DNA of 64,000 bases from Artemia franciscana (Eukaryota > Arthropoda > Branchiopoda > Anostraca > Artemiidae), in the NCBI RefSeq assembly GCF_032884065.1, contig NC_088873.1, forward strand, positions 29,745,658 to 29,809,657, in the 5' to 3' direction. Both the position numbers and the translations under genes were made by a program. Shown piece by piece: positions 12,040-24,000 of this stretch (its first letter is position 1; every line of letters begins with the position of its first letter). The notes under the pieces are model-generated. The model was not told the DNA's origin. It saw only the letters and a list, made by a program, of their open reading frames with translations, and ran no database searches.

Positions 12040-15000
12040 TTAAGCTTTAAAAAAAAATCTCCGTGTTACTAAAAGAAAGGGGGAAACCAAGCAAAAATTT
12101 ACAAATTTAAAATAAGAAACTTTAATGGGCGAAAGATCAGAAGGTCGGAAATCACCGAAGAGGAGGGATGGGAAGAATACGTGGGGCAGAGCAACAGCGC
12201 TATACATACAACCAAGGACATTCCGACGGTAAAGACCCCAAAACGAATTAAAAGAACAAATGCCTTGCGTGGTTTTATCTGAACACACTGAACCAGCACT
12301 GGTTTGAAATCTCTTTTCGATGCAGCATAAGGTAATCCCAAATAAGTTACTATTGGTGACGACTGGAAAATAGTACCATTGCCGCAATCGAGAGTCGCCA
12401 TGACATTATCCTCTAAACAATTTGCAACAAAAAATTGACATTTTTCAAAACTGATGGAAAGGCCCAAATCTTCTAAAACTTTTTACCTTAGTTCCTCCAG
12501 AGCCATCGGTGGCGCATAGGGCGTCGACAAAGCCTCTCCATTCGTCTTGCACTGGTGCTGCAGCGATGACGTCTTCCCATTCAGGTATTAGTGAGGTGCC
12601 GGCCATCCTCAGATCTTCTTTTGTCCATCGCCTTCTTTTCACCAACTCAGTGACTGGAGGTTGACCTGTTTTTCTGCGTATTTCTGCATTTGTAATTTTT
12701 TGTTGCCAGCTTATATTCAACATTCTTCTGAGGCTCATATTTTCAAATGCAAGGATCCATTTTTTCAAGCTGGGTGTTTATTTTCCAACATTAACTTGCG
12801 TAAAGGAAGACTGAGAGTACATAACTGTTGAAGAGTCGAAGCTTCAGTCGCATTGAATATTTATTACTTCTCCAAATAGTTTTCAATCTATTGAAGGCAC
12901 CTTTAGCTTGTCCAATTCTACGTTTAATCTCGGTCGAGATCTCTCCATCACAATCAATCCAGCTACCCAGGTACTTGAACTCCTGGACTTGTTCTAGATC
13001 CTTGTTTTTGCAATGGAGAACAAGTGGCGAGGTTGTGATGACCATGCTCTTCGATTTGTCAATGTTTATCCTTAGCCCGAAATTCTCTGCATTCTCAGTA
13101 ATAGTGTCAAGTAGCTGCTACAACCGTTCTTTTGACTCTTCGAGAAGGACAACGTCGTCCACGAAGTCCAGATCGAACAGTTGCTTGTTGCTTACTTTTA
13201 CCCCGTAGACCGATGTGAATCTCAGGGCATAATCCATTGTAATTATAAAGAGCATGGGGGAAAGTACACATCCTTGACGAACACCAGATCTTCTAAACAA
13301 TTAATTAAAATACTAAAATTAGAAACAAGACTAGACTTGGACTGGCTTAGAAGGATAATGTCATCAGCATAAGCAATGTAAGACAGATTTCGAGATAATG
13401 AAACAAAAGAGCAAGAAAGAGAATTAAGGGCTGTAGCTAAGCATGAATTGAATAATTAAGGAGAAATAATTCCTCCTTGTCTACTTCCTATAACCACTTG
13501 AATTAATATGGACTGAGATGAAGACGAACTCGGGCAAATACAGATCTTTAATCCAGAATACCAAGAGCGAAGGTCTTGAATGACAGCTAGGGGTAATCCA
13601 TCATGGATTAAAGCGAGCAGTGCAGATCCATGAGAAATGTTATCAAGGGTCCCTTTGATATCAACCAAGAGGGCGTATAGCGGTTTACCAGAAATTCTCG
13701 CTTCTTCAGTAACTTTGCTGAAAGATGCATGGGCGCGGTCAAATCCCAAATCTCTGTTGAAACCAAATTAATTAGAACCAACGTTGAGAATTTCGAGAAG
13801 ATCCTTCAAACACAACTGAAATGCTTTCCCAATCATAGAATCCCTAGTAATTGGTCTCCAGGAACTACAAGATGACAAGTCTTTCTTCCTGCTCTTAAGA
13901 ATAGGCGTAACTATGCCAATATAGAATGACGATGGTACTAAGCCAGTAGTAAGTAAAAGGTTTAAAAATGCCAGCAGAGTAATAAGAAAAGAAGAAGGAG
14001 TAAGTTTGAGGTGATTAGAAAATAAGCCATCATGATCTTTAGCCAACTGCGCCTTTAACATTTTGATAGGTTTACATATCATATCCTCAGGTATCGTGTA
14101 ATCAGTTGAACAATTTCAATCTTTCATCTAATTGCAACACAACACTGTTAGAATCATGCGAAGTTGACAACTCAGAAAAATAATTTTTCCACTGTTTTAG
14201 CGTTGGTGTGGAATTAATATCAAGCATGTTAGTCCACCTATTACCTCGGAGAACTTTCCAAAAGTGATTCTTGTCCTTGTCGTTATCAACGTTTGAAGAA
14301 ACTTCTTCCATGATCAGGTTATTATGACGGTGTAGCTCCGCTTAGAAATCAGCCTTTCTTTTTATCATTAGGAAAAAAGCTGGATGCGAGTCTTTAGGTT
14401 TACCAACCACTCGAGATTCACAATACACTTGTTTTGCCCCCTTATTAGAATTTACCAAAAAAGGATTGGGGCTTCAAAAAGGTTTCTGGGCACCCAATCT
14501 TATCCTATTGGTAGGAAAAGCTGCCAGAGCACTGTACTTTAGGCAACGCATTAATTCAAAATAAATACAATTAATAGTCAAAGATGGATTACTGTCCATC
14601 GCGTTCCAACAATCAGGAATACAAACTTTATCCATTAAAGTCTCAACTCTTTCTTGGTAAAGCGGTTTAAAATTTGGATCCCAATCAGCCCGATCAAAAT
14701 TTAGGAAGCTTATCACCTGAAATACGAACTGGGGAAGGACGAGAAGGCAAAGGGGGTAAAAGAAACGGAAGAGGCATTTGGTCAATAACGGGGAAATCTT
14801 CGATTACAATAACCACAGGCAAACGATCACTTGGGTTAGAAGAAAATTCATGATCAATATTAGTTGTACTACCACTCAAATGAATATAAGTAAAATCTTG
14901 GGACTTCGGTAAAACAAAAAAAAATAGGAAGACAAGACGATAAAATTGTACCCCGTTCATTCGCTACATTTAGATCACAGTTAAAATCAAATAAATATAA

Positions 15001-15430
15001 GTACGAAAATTCGACTGTAAACTAGAGACAAAACGACTAAGATTAAAACAGCATTGAGTAAACGCATCAAAAGAAATATTATCATGGTAATCAGTCGGGA
15101 AATAACAATTAATTCAGACTACGTTTGAAAGACTACAAGCTAAAAAATTTGTATCAATTGCTAGAATAGTTGCATTAAGAGACTTGGGGAAAATAGTATT
15201 TAAACCATCAGAGGGACACCAACCAGTTGGCGTCGCGGGAACAGCAAAAACATTATGCTGAGTAGACAAACTAGAAAGCAGATTCAACGAATAATCAAGG
15301 AGGTGGTGTTCTTGAAGACATAATAACGATAAATTTTATTCAAAAATCTAAGAAGTACAAGTAATTTCCCTAACACACCATTAAGCATCTTGTAACCCAT
15401 GCACATAGGTTTGCTCATTCCAGAGTTCCC
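12040..15430 (-). mobile_element. Non-LTR retrotransposon A (endonuclease + reverse transcriptase), decayed
   Basis: Read on the - strand. An APE-type endonuclease spans about 15420-14700, with LLCLQEHHL, then VV-INCYFPTDYHDN, a DFNCDLN motif near 14970 and a late IDQMPLPF. A linker follows. The reverse transcriptase covers about 14082-13300, with RPIT, LVDIKG, GSRQGGIISP and an intact YADD (SYIAYADDIILL, near 13360). The RT tail continues at 12467-12060 (GLSISFEKCQFF, YLGLP). Frames change several times and stops interrupt, for example between the VV and IN of the endonuclease, so it is dead. A separate LINE fragment interrupts it at 12478-13287. The clade within the Jockey/CR1 range is unresolved. 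Confidence 0.8.
12478..13287 (-). mobile_element. 5'-truncated RTE-like LINE nested in retrotransposon A
   Basis: - strand pieces: GVRQGCVLSPMLF with LDFVDDVVLLEES (13300-13118), VQEFKYLGSWIDCDGEI with KRRIGQAKGAFNRL (13045-12791), and LRRMLNISWQQKITNAEIRR with KTGQPPVTELVKRRRW (12768-12490). This is the RT end and C-terminal part typical of RTE-like LINEs; the YADD box reads FVDD. One in-frame stop and one frame change separate the pieces. The 10-bp sequence ATCTTCTAAA stands at both borders (12468-12477 and 13288-13297), consistent with a target-site duplication. The host element resumes exactly across it. Confidence 0.82.
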
Positions 15431-15439
15431 TTAATAGAA

Positions 15440-15860
15440 GTGTCAAATTCTTTGTATTAAAGAGGAAAAGGAAAAACTTGTGATCATATATGAAGGTGTA
15501 GCATATTCTAGCCATAATGCTACTAACGCTTTATTTCACCTTTGGTAGCAATAATATCTGATGTCACTCTCTAACCATATTTAAAAAGCAGGTGTACTTC
15601 AAACATAAGTATATTTTAGTAATCAAGTTTCTCCTCTGCATCTCAATTACTACAATTGTAGGAAACATGCAATCAATAGCTTAATCAATCTGGTATGCAA
15701 GACAGGGATTAAATATGTTGAATAGGCTATCATTGAATGTGTTGATTGTGTATACCAAATGGAAATATTAGAAAGGGTTTTGGTTCAGATGTCCAAGGCA
15801 CATTCTCATTGAGGGGAAGGTCCTTTCGAATCCTAATGTGGACATAAGGTCTTTAATTAA
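15440..15860. other. Intergenic, nothing recognised
   Basis: A/T-rich sequence with no open frame, repeat or motif I can support. Confidence 0.5.
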
Positions 15861-15984
15861 TAATGGTTCCCTGACAAAACGCCTTGAAAGAAAAACAAAC
15901 GCCCTAAAAGAAAATGGATTTCTGAAGAAAAAACGCTTCGAAATAAAAAGAAATCCCGAAGAAAATGAAATCTCTTTAAAGATT

Positions 15985-16510
15985 ACTTAACATCTCAAGT
16001 GTGCATCATCATTACGTAGCATCACGTGTGCGCTGCAATCACGTAACATCTCTCGTCTGACCACCATCACGTAACATCAACGTGTGTACCGTCATTACGT
16101 AATGTCCAACGTATGTGCTGCCGTTATGCAAATCCCACATATACAACGTCATTACCTAGCTTCCACGTGTGTACTGTCATTACGTAGCATCCCCGTGTCT
16201 GCCCTCCTCAGTTGTAAGCGGGGATTTCCCCACGAGCCCCCTGAAGTATAGCATGTCACGCGAGATTGCATCATTCCCAATAAATCTACTAAGTCATGTA
16301 ACGTTAAATCATCCCTAATAAACCTAGCAAGGCACGCAAGATTGCGTCACATCTCACGTGTGCGAGGCCATTATGAAAAACCTCATGTGTGCACCGCCAT
16401 TACGTGACATCTCACGCATGGGCCGCCATTACGCAACACCCAACGTGTGTGCTCTGCTCAGTAACAAATTCTCCATTCTTCGCTGAAGTATAGCATGTCA
16501 CGTTAGCATG
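15985..16510. repeat. ACGT-rich 27-29-bp tandem array, two blocks
   Basis: Eight units at 15991-16210 and four at 16344-16455 follow roughly CATCNCACGTGTGTNCNG plus TCATTACGTAR. Each block ends with a CTCAGT stretch and TGAAGTATAGCATGTCACG (about 16242 and 16483), so a larger segment of about 240 bp was itself duplicated. Units abut directly, with no spacers. Confidence 0.75.
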
Positions 16511-16670
16511 CGTCTTGGGATTTCTTGAAACGTCTTGAAAAAAAGAAATTTGAAGAAAAATGTCTTAGAACACGTCTTTAGATGTATTGAAACGTCTTGA
16601 GACATCTTAAAGAAAAATTTCTCTAAAATGTCTTGAGATGTCTTGAAACGTCTTGAACAAAAAAATATGT
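16500..16670. repeat. Degenerate TGTCTTGAAACGTC minisatellite
   Basis: Repeated words GTCTTGAAACGTCTTGA and GATGTCTTGA. Related words (CGCCTTGAAAG) also lie on the other side of the ACGT array near 15870-15960, so the two repeats form one composite block. Confidence 0.55.
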
Positions 16671-16689
16671 CTTAATAAAATTTCTCCGC

Positions 16690-17480
16690 TTTACTAGTGG
16701 ACTCTATTATGCCCTATTTAGTATTTATAAAAAAAAGGATTTAGCAACCATAACAATTGACGGGCAAATCTTTTATGCATATTCACGAATACCGATTGAT
16801 GCCTTAGAATGACAACCTCAGTTTTAAGCCTTTCTGAAAGACATGTCTCAATAAATCCGATTGTGAAGGACTCAATTAGAGTATTCATACCATTTGTTTC
16901 CTTATCTCTTATTGACTCAAAATATTCTAAGGAACTTCCCCTTTATCTGGCTATTAAGTATTTTCCCATAGTTTTGACATCAAATCGTTCCTTTATTTAA
17001 CTAACAAAAATTTATTTATCAATAAATTCATTGACATCAAGAAATCCCAATCCCAGAGTACGATTTTTGAAATTTCAAGCACCGCTGTAGGGGAGGTTTT
17101 TTTCTTATTTCCCCCTCTGTTAAAGCCATTTTGATTAAATTAAAAACCCTCTCCTATCTTCTCGATTTAGTTTTTTGTCTGCAGCTAGATGTAGTGAAGT
17201 AAGAATAGGCTATTGCCTTGATGGGGATATGGGAGGCGAAACTTCTGACCTCTATTGTCGCCCAAGTTCAGAGTACTTGTGCCTTTTATTGTCGCCCAAC
17301 TGTAAAGGTTACAGTTCCCCGTCAGGTTAAAGATGCAATATATAAACTAGTGCAAATATATTTACAACTGTAAATCTATACATACACTCTCATCAACCCA
17401 AAGCAATCTAAAATGCAGGAGTGGTCAAAGGTTAAAGTTATCTAAGAGAAATAGTGCCCACTTGTCAGCGGGGTTGACAA
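16690..17480. other. Intergenic, nothing recognised
   Basis: No supported gene. A 63-codon frame at 16809-17000 has no recognisable similarity and sits between repeats. Confidence 0.4.
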
Positions 17481-17481
17481 T

Positions 17482-17660
17482 ATGTATGCCTTAACAAAAA
17501 ATTTCCTTGGAAAACTTCCCCGCACAAAATTCCCCCACAGAAACTTTCCCCTTAAAATTCCCACCTCCCACGGCAAGTTCCCTACCAAGAAAATTTCCCC
17601 GAAAACTGTGGTTGGAAAATTCTCCCCGAAAGTAAAATTGAGCAGCCAAAAGGAACTTAA
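17482..17660 (-). repeat. Isolated C-rich module of family A
   Basis: Degenerate AAATTCCCC words every 12-20 bases, matching the module at 8417-8830 and 60080-60450. It lies head-on against the next family A copy. Confidence 0.5.
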
Positions 17661-17666
17661 GACAAA

Positions 17667-19422
17667 TCAAACAGTTTGTGGTAACGAACTTGTAGTGAGG
17701 AGCGACCCGGCTCAATAGTAATCAAAACTCAAAAAATTGAATTTTGATATCAATAGCTACATCAAAAGAATTGCATTTTAATACTGATTTTAAATATATA
17801 AGTTTCATCAAGTTTAGTCTTACCCATCAAAAGTTACGAGCCTGAGAAAATTTGCCTTATTTAAGAAAATAGGGGTAAACACCCCCTAAAAATCATGGAA
17901 TCTTAATGAAAATCACACCATCAGATTCAGCGTATCAGAGAACCCTACTGTAGAGGTTTCAAGCTCCTATCTACAAAATGTGGAATTTTGTATTTTTTGC
18001 CAGAAGACAAATCACAGGTGCGTGTTTATTTGTTTGTTTGTTTGTTTTTTTTTTCTTTTTCCCAGGGGTCATCGTATCGACCAAGTGGTCCTAGAATGTC
18101 GCAAGAGGGCTCATTCTAACGGAAATGAAAAGTTCTAGTGCCCTTTTTCAGTGACCAACAAAATTGGAGGGCATCTAGGCCCCCTTCCACGCTCATTTTT
18201 TTCCCAAAGTCAACAGCTCAAAATTTTGAGATAGCCATTTTGTTCAGCATAGCCGAAAACCATAATAGCTATGTATTTGGGGATGATTTACTCCCCTACA
18301 ATCCCTGGGGGAGGGGCTGCAAGTTACAAACTTTGACCAGTGTTTACAAATAGTAATGGTTATTGGGAAGTGTACAGACGTTTTCAGGGGGATTTTATTT
18401 TGTTTGGGGGGTGGGGCTGAGGGGAGGGGTCTATGTTGGAGGATCTTTCCTTTGAGGAGTCTGTCATGGGGGAAGAAAAATTCAAGGAAAAGGGCGCATG
18501 ATTTTCTAGCATTACTATAAGAAAACAATGAAAATAAAACATGAAAACGTTTTTTCAAATGAAAGGTAGGAGTAGCATTGAAACTTAAAACGAACAGAGA
18601 TTATTACGCATATGAGGGGTTCTAAAAATATTTTAGCATAAAGAGCGAGGTATTTAGAAGGAGATAAATACCTCGCTCTTTATGCTAAAGTATTTTTAGT
18701 AATTTCAACTATTTATTTTACGGCCTTTCTGATTCAGGGGTCATTTTTAAAGAATTGGGACAAAACTTAAGATTTAGTGTAAAGAGAGAGGTATTAACGA
18801 GGATACAAACCCCCTTGTATACATAATAAAAATATAAGATTAAGAAAGTTTGTTACGTAAGTTGCTAATTTATAAGTTACGTATATTTTTTACTAATAAA
18901 AACGTTCGTTAAAAATTAAAAGTTCTAGTTGCCTTTTTAAGCAACCGAAAAATTGGAGGGCAACTAGGCCTCCTTCTACACCCCTTATTTCTCAAAATCG
19001 TCTGATCAAAACTAAGAGATAGCCATTTATCCAAAAAAAGAATTAATATACAAATTTCATTTTAATAATTTATGTGGGGAGAGCCAAAACCAAACATGCA
19101 TTAATTCAAAAACGTTCAGAAATTAAATAAAAAAAAAACTAATTTTTTTAGCTGAAAGTAAGGAGCGACATTAAAACTTAAAACGAACAGAAATTACTCC
19201 GTATATAAAATGGGTTGTCTCCTCCGCAATCCCTCGCTCTTTACGCTAAAGTTTGACTCTTTGCCACAATTCTACTTTTTAAAACAATTAAAAGCTTTAG
19301 CGTAAAGAGCGAGGGATTGCGGAGGAGACGACCCATTTTATATACGGAGTAATTTCTGTTCGTTTTAAGTTTTAATGTCGCTCCTTACTTTCAGCTAAAA
19401 AAAATTAGTTTTTTTTATTTAA
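17667..19422 (+). mobile_element. Foldback family A, near full-length copy
   Basis: Begins TCAAACAGTTTGTGG with the end hairpin, follows the standard module order, and ends in a palindrome at about 19140-19405. Both arms of that palindrome share the private stretch ATAAAATGGGT/ACCCATTTTAT next to GTCTCCTCCGC. It is somewhat longer than the 1.65-kb copies. Confidence 0.75.
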
Positions 19423-19429
19423 TAAAAAG

Positions 19430-20830
19430 AAGGAACAAAAGCGCACGTTTTGTGATGGGGATTCAATTACTTTCTTGAAAACTTGCTTAACTGTAACCAT
19501 TGATTGCTTAATAGGAACAAAGAGTTTCTTCAATTTTAAATTTCCTTGTTTCAACTTAGAGTTAAACCTCATTGTAAATAAATTAAATTAAGATACAATA
19601 ATGGCAAAAAGCTAGGTAAGTCTTGTATGTAAGAGTCATTTTACCCTTCTTATTGCTAGATATGCATAGAGTCTTTTAGTTTACCCTTTCTTCCTTGCTT
19701 AATTCAGAGCTTGAGGTCCAAGTCACATCCTCCCCTCCTTGGAAATTTCAACTCAATATCCCAACCTGTCGATGGGAAATATCAGAAGTACAAAGTGCAA
19801 GTCATAGTGTTCTGAACCATACGTGCTGGTTCCAGAGAATAACCTTAAAAAAAATTTGATATTTTGACCTTAAAAACGATCGAACAATCTCTAGAAATTC
19901 TTAGCTGATAAGACAACCAAGAAGGAAACGCATACTTGTTTTTGCTATTAAGCAAACATTAATAATTAGCATCATCTGAAAGTAAAGATCAGTATTAAAC
20001 CCTAAAACCAGCAGAATTATAGTAGAGACCACTACTTCCCCAACTCTATGTAGGTCGTAGAAACTTGGGGGGGGGGGGGGCTTGTTATATCGAAAATTAA
20101 AAGCTTTTCCGAAAGTCAATTGTGATCGGACAACAGTCAGCCAACGTCTTAGGGTATTTCTTGCTATTTGGTCCTTCTGTAGCCTTTAAGACATCTGACC
20201 AACATTACAAGGTAATATTCGTCTCAGAGTAGCTTTAAAACATCGATTTGTATGCATACAAGGATGTTATTGCCACTGGAGAACCTGGAATAAGGGCCTG
20301 AAACCTCGAATAAGGGCGATAAATTGTTAGAATAATTCACTCTTCACATGAAGATTTTATAGCGGCAAAAAATGGGCTGCGTTTAACCTTGGTTATCTAG
20401 TGGTATGAAATTTTGGGTTTTGTTGTAGCATTTGTCGTAGCATTGTTTGCTACGAGAAGAAGGCGAGGACAGAAGCTCTTTAATACGCTAAAAAAAACTT
20501 TTTACATTTACAGTCGTAAACTCTTCAAACTATTGATAATTTTGAAATCAGTCCTTCCTTCAATAAACAACATTAAAAAGGGTAAAGTTTTTTTTTTATG
20601 TAGGCCTGAAACTTATATGAAAACTAATTATTGTGATTAGTAGATATGAATAACAAGGCTAATAGATAATTTTACACCTCCACTTTATCTTCTAAGTAAA
20701 TTTATAGACATGCACCTGGTGTGACTACCTCAACGACATGTGTTTATTCGTCCTCTACGATGTTGTGTAAGAGTCACAAGTGCTCACATTAGAAATGATA
20801 GCATGCATTTTTTTGTTTTATAGTTATCCT
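19430..20830. other. Intergenic upstream of paralogue 2
   Basis: No gene is supported. A run of 14 G lies at 20067-20080. Confidence 0.5.
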
Positions 20831-20847
20831 ATGCATAAATTACATAG

Positions 20848-20974
20848 TTCTACGACCTTAATTATTAATCCCACAGTTTAACCAAACTATAACCCATAAT
20901 TACCGCAATGACTGTGGTATTGGGTGCTATAGTGATGTATAAAAGGCTTCAAATAATTGATAAAATTAACAGTT
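20848..20974 (+). promoter_or_regulatory. Core promoter of paralogue 2
   Basis: TTCTACGACCTT at 20848-20859 and TTAATCCCAC just after, TATAAAAG at 20938-20945, and AACAGTT initiator at about 20968-20974 (32-base spacing). The predicted leader is 54 bases. Confidence 0.75.
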
Positions 20975-21024
20975 GGAGCCAGTCACTTACTAAGCTATAA
21001 CAAAAGTGCTTTCAACGGTTCAAT

Positions 21025-21079
21025 ATGATGAAAGCTGTATTTCTATTGGCTCTTTTTGCAATGTTTACTGTCGCTTTCG
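21025..21079 (+). CDS. Paralogue 2 exon 1: signal peptide
   Basis: 18 codons plus one base before donor GTAAGAAATTAG. The donor and the first intron bases match paralogue 1. Confidence 0.87.
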
Positions 21080-24000
21080 GTAAGAAATTAGGTTTGGTTG
21101 CAACATAATAAAATCATAATCAATGAATTTAACACACTGACTATCTGTTACAAGGGATCTATATTTTGAACAAATTGCGAAAATTTGCTGCTTTATAGAA
21201 AATACAACTAAGAGAAAGTTCTAGTGTAGTTTTAGACTTGTACCAAGGGGATGCGCCATCAATTAATAGGGAGGCACATACATCTTATAACTTTTAATCT
21301 CTATAGTTTTTGAAAACTACATTTTTCTGAGCTATATCTCTGGAAAATTTCTTTTTCGACATTTTCATTGAAAAAAGATATATTTGCCCCACCCTAGATT
21401 ATGGAAAACATATTTGGTCCACTTTCTTATTTCCATGGGTTGCACCCACTGTCAAAAGAAAGAAAACAACCTATTCCCAGGAAGAGAGTTTTACAAAATG
21501 TGTGTATTGCAGTAAAACCACTTGTAGAATGGACCACTGTTTTTGTGGACTATAATATTCTTTTTCGATTCAAACAAACCCCGAATCAACTCAATACCTT
21601 ATATTTCTTAGAGACAAAATAAAAAATATAAATAAAAATTAAATTCAATTTAGATGGTAAATAATCCTTCAAAATCAATTTCGTCATCAATAACATTTTA
21701 TAATTTTTCGAGATGATAAGAACAAATATGAATGAAGACTAAATGACACATAGACGGTAAATAGCTCTTCAATAGTCAATATCGCCATTAAAACAATGTG
21801 TAAAAGACTATCTAAATCTAGCACTGAAGGTTTTTTATTGTTATCTTCTTTATTTCATTTCTTTGCTTGAGCTGACCTTTGTTGATCCATGGCCCTAAAA
21901 TTGGATTTACCTAAATAAGAAACAAACACATTTATAATTGAATTCCTTTTTTTTAAACTCAGAAATTTATTTTACAGACAATTTAGGTTTATTATATTTT
22001 ATTTGAAACTATTACTTGCTAGTCGGTTCTTTTTGATTTTTATAGTCTTCAATTTAGAAGTCGACTAAAATGTTAAAACAACTGAAATTCCAACAGCTTG
22101 ATACTTACTTAAAAACTGACATTGTTTTTCTTTTAAATGAACATTACAGGTCCTTGACAGTATATATTAAATCTTTCCATGTAGGTGATCGTTTTTGATA
22201 GATAATCCTAGTTATAGAAGAAACAACGGATGTAAATATTCTGCCTTTTTATAGTTACAATTATAAAGTGACTGGTTCTATTTGAAAAAATATATTCTAC
22301 TTCTAGAAGTAGCAGCAGAGTTAAAACATTATGTATTTTTGTAGTCACAGCTTAAGAATAGCTGGTTTTTATTTGAATAAAAATTTCTGATTTTGTTATG
22401 TAATGTGTAATTTATTTACTCATTATATCAAAAAAAGAAACGGTGAGTGTTTCTTGGTTGTTGCACACCACATGAAAAAAAAACAAAAAAAAACAGCTAA
22501 ATAAACACCTAACATGAGAAAATTTATCAGGTACAGTGGTAACTCAGAGGACTGGGTATCTATATCACCTTGACTTTTAGCCCTCCGAAATCTATGTCTC
22601 TCGGTAGATTTTTCGTTTCTCTAAATATAAAAATAACATTCTTGGAGGCCTTTTCAATAAATCGATTCTTTTTGGTATTCTCACTAAAAAGAAAAAATAA
22701 TTATCCCTCGACTACTCCTAGGTATTCACTGTTCTAAGATCGTTTATTGAATTTCATATTAACTGTAAAAAATGCTGAAAAACTTGGTAGTTTCCCTAAA
22801 TTTCCTTGATTTGACACCTCTGCGTATCAATTAAACGAAAAAACATGTTCAAACATAAATAATCTAATAGTTCTACCAATATGAAATGCTTCAGCCCAGC
22901 TCCTTATTTTTCTTATATGTTTAAGTATTTTTATATTCTTATGGAATCCTAAAAGTCTTCTAAAACAAGACAAAAAAAAAAAGCATAAATAAAAAGTGAA
23001 CAACAGCCTTACGAAATAGCAAGCATTTTGTATACGTAAATAATGTAAACACATATACGTAAATACGTAAAATGTAAATAATTATTGCTGACACCCTTTT
23101 GTTCTACCCTTACCTTAAGTTTTTCAGCATTTTTTACAGTTAATTTGATTAAAGTTAATTTGGTTTAATTTGGTTAAACAGTTAATTTGATTAAACAGTT
23201 AATTTGGTTAAAGGATATAGCTTCTTGGAACTAGAAACTGTAGTTTTAAATCTTTGTCCTGAAAACATACAAAAACATGAAGGATCTATGCTTTAGTCTT
23301 CTTGATCAAATCCCATTTGAGTTGTTGGCTTTTATTTTGTTAGTCTCCATTGTTTATGTGTTGCAATATTTTAATAAAAGTGAAGTTTTTTCCGTTTATT
23401 CTCTCTGTCCTTTTTAAATTACTACAAGCAGGCATACCAATAAATGAATAATGAAAAGAAGTAGTAATAGTTATAGTTGAAGAAAAGAAGGAAAAAAAAA
23501 TACAAAGGGCATGTGACTTAGTCTATTTCTTTGAATTAACTTAAATACAAATCCACGAAAAACTTTTCAATGAAAAGTAGTGAGCTTCATTAAACCAGTA
23601 ATGAGAAGAAATAAAGTTAGATAATCTTCCAAGCGTATAACTACCGCAAATCTCCATCAATAAATAAAAAAAAAAAACAAGGACGAACAGAAACTACAAA
23701 AAGAACCGAGTCAAACTCAAAACGAGCAAAAATTAACATGAGTAGGCCTAACAACCTTCTGCCTTCTTAAGACCTGAACATAATTTGTACTTTACTGAAG
23801 ACAAAATATATCTTAAATATTTTCACTTTTAGATTTTGAAAGATAAGAAATTGTTGAAGCTTTGTGGAATAAAATCGATATATGTATATTAAACTGACAA
23901 TCCACGGTCATTTGCGTTTTTTTTTTTTCATTTAAGTGCAAATTATATATTTTTTTTTTTTTGTATTTTTTTTTTTGTAATTTCTGAATGTTTTGGGTTT

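Noticed and set aside
15985-16460. CRISPR array
   Set aside because: Units of 27-29 bp abut with no spacers, and the window is eukaryotic.
16809-17000. 63-codon + frame as a gene
   Set aside because: No homology, splice context or promoter that I could support.
20391-20470. tRNA gene (GGTTATCTAGTGGTATGA resembles a tRNA D-arm region)
   Set aside because: No matching B-box or acceptor stem follows.
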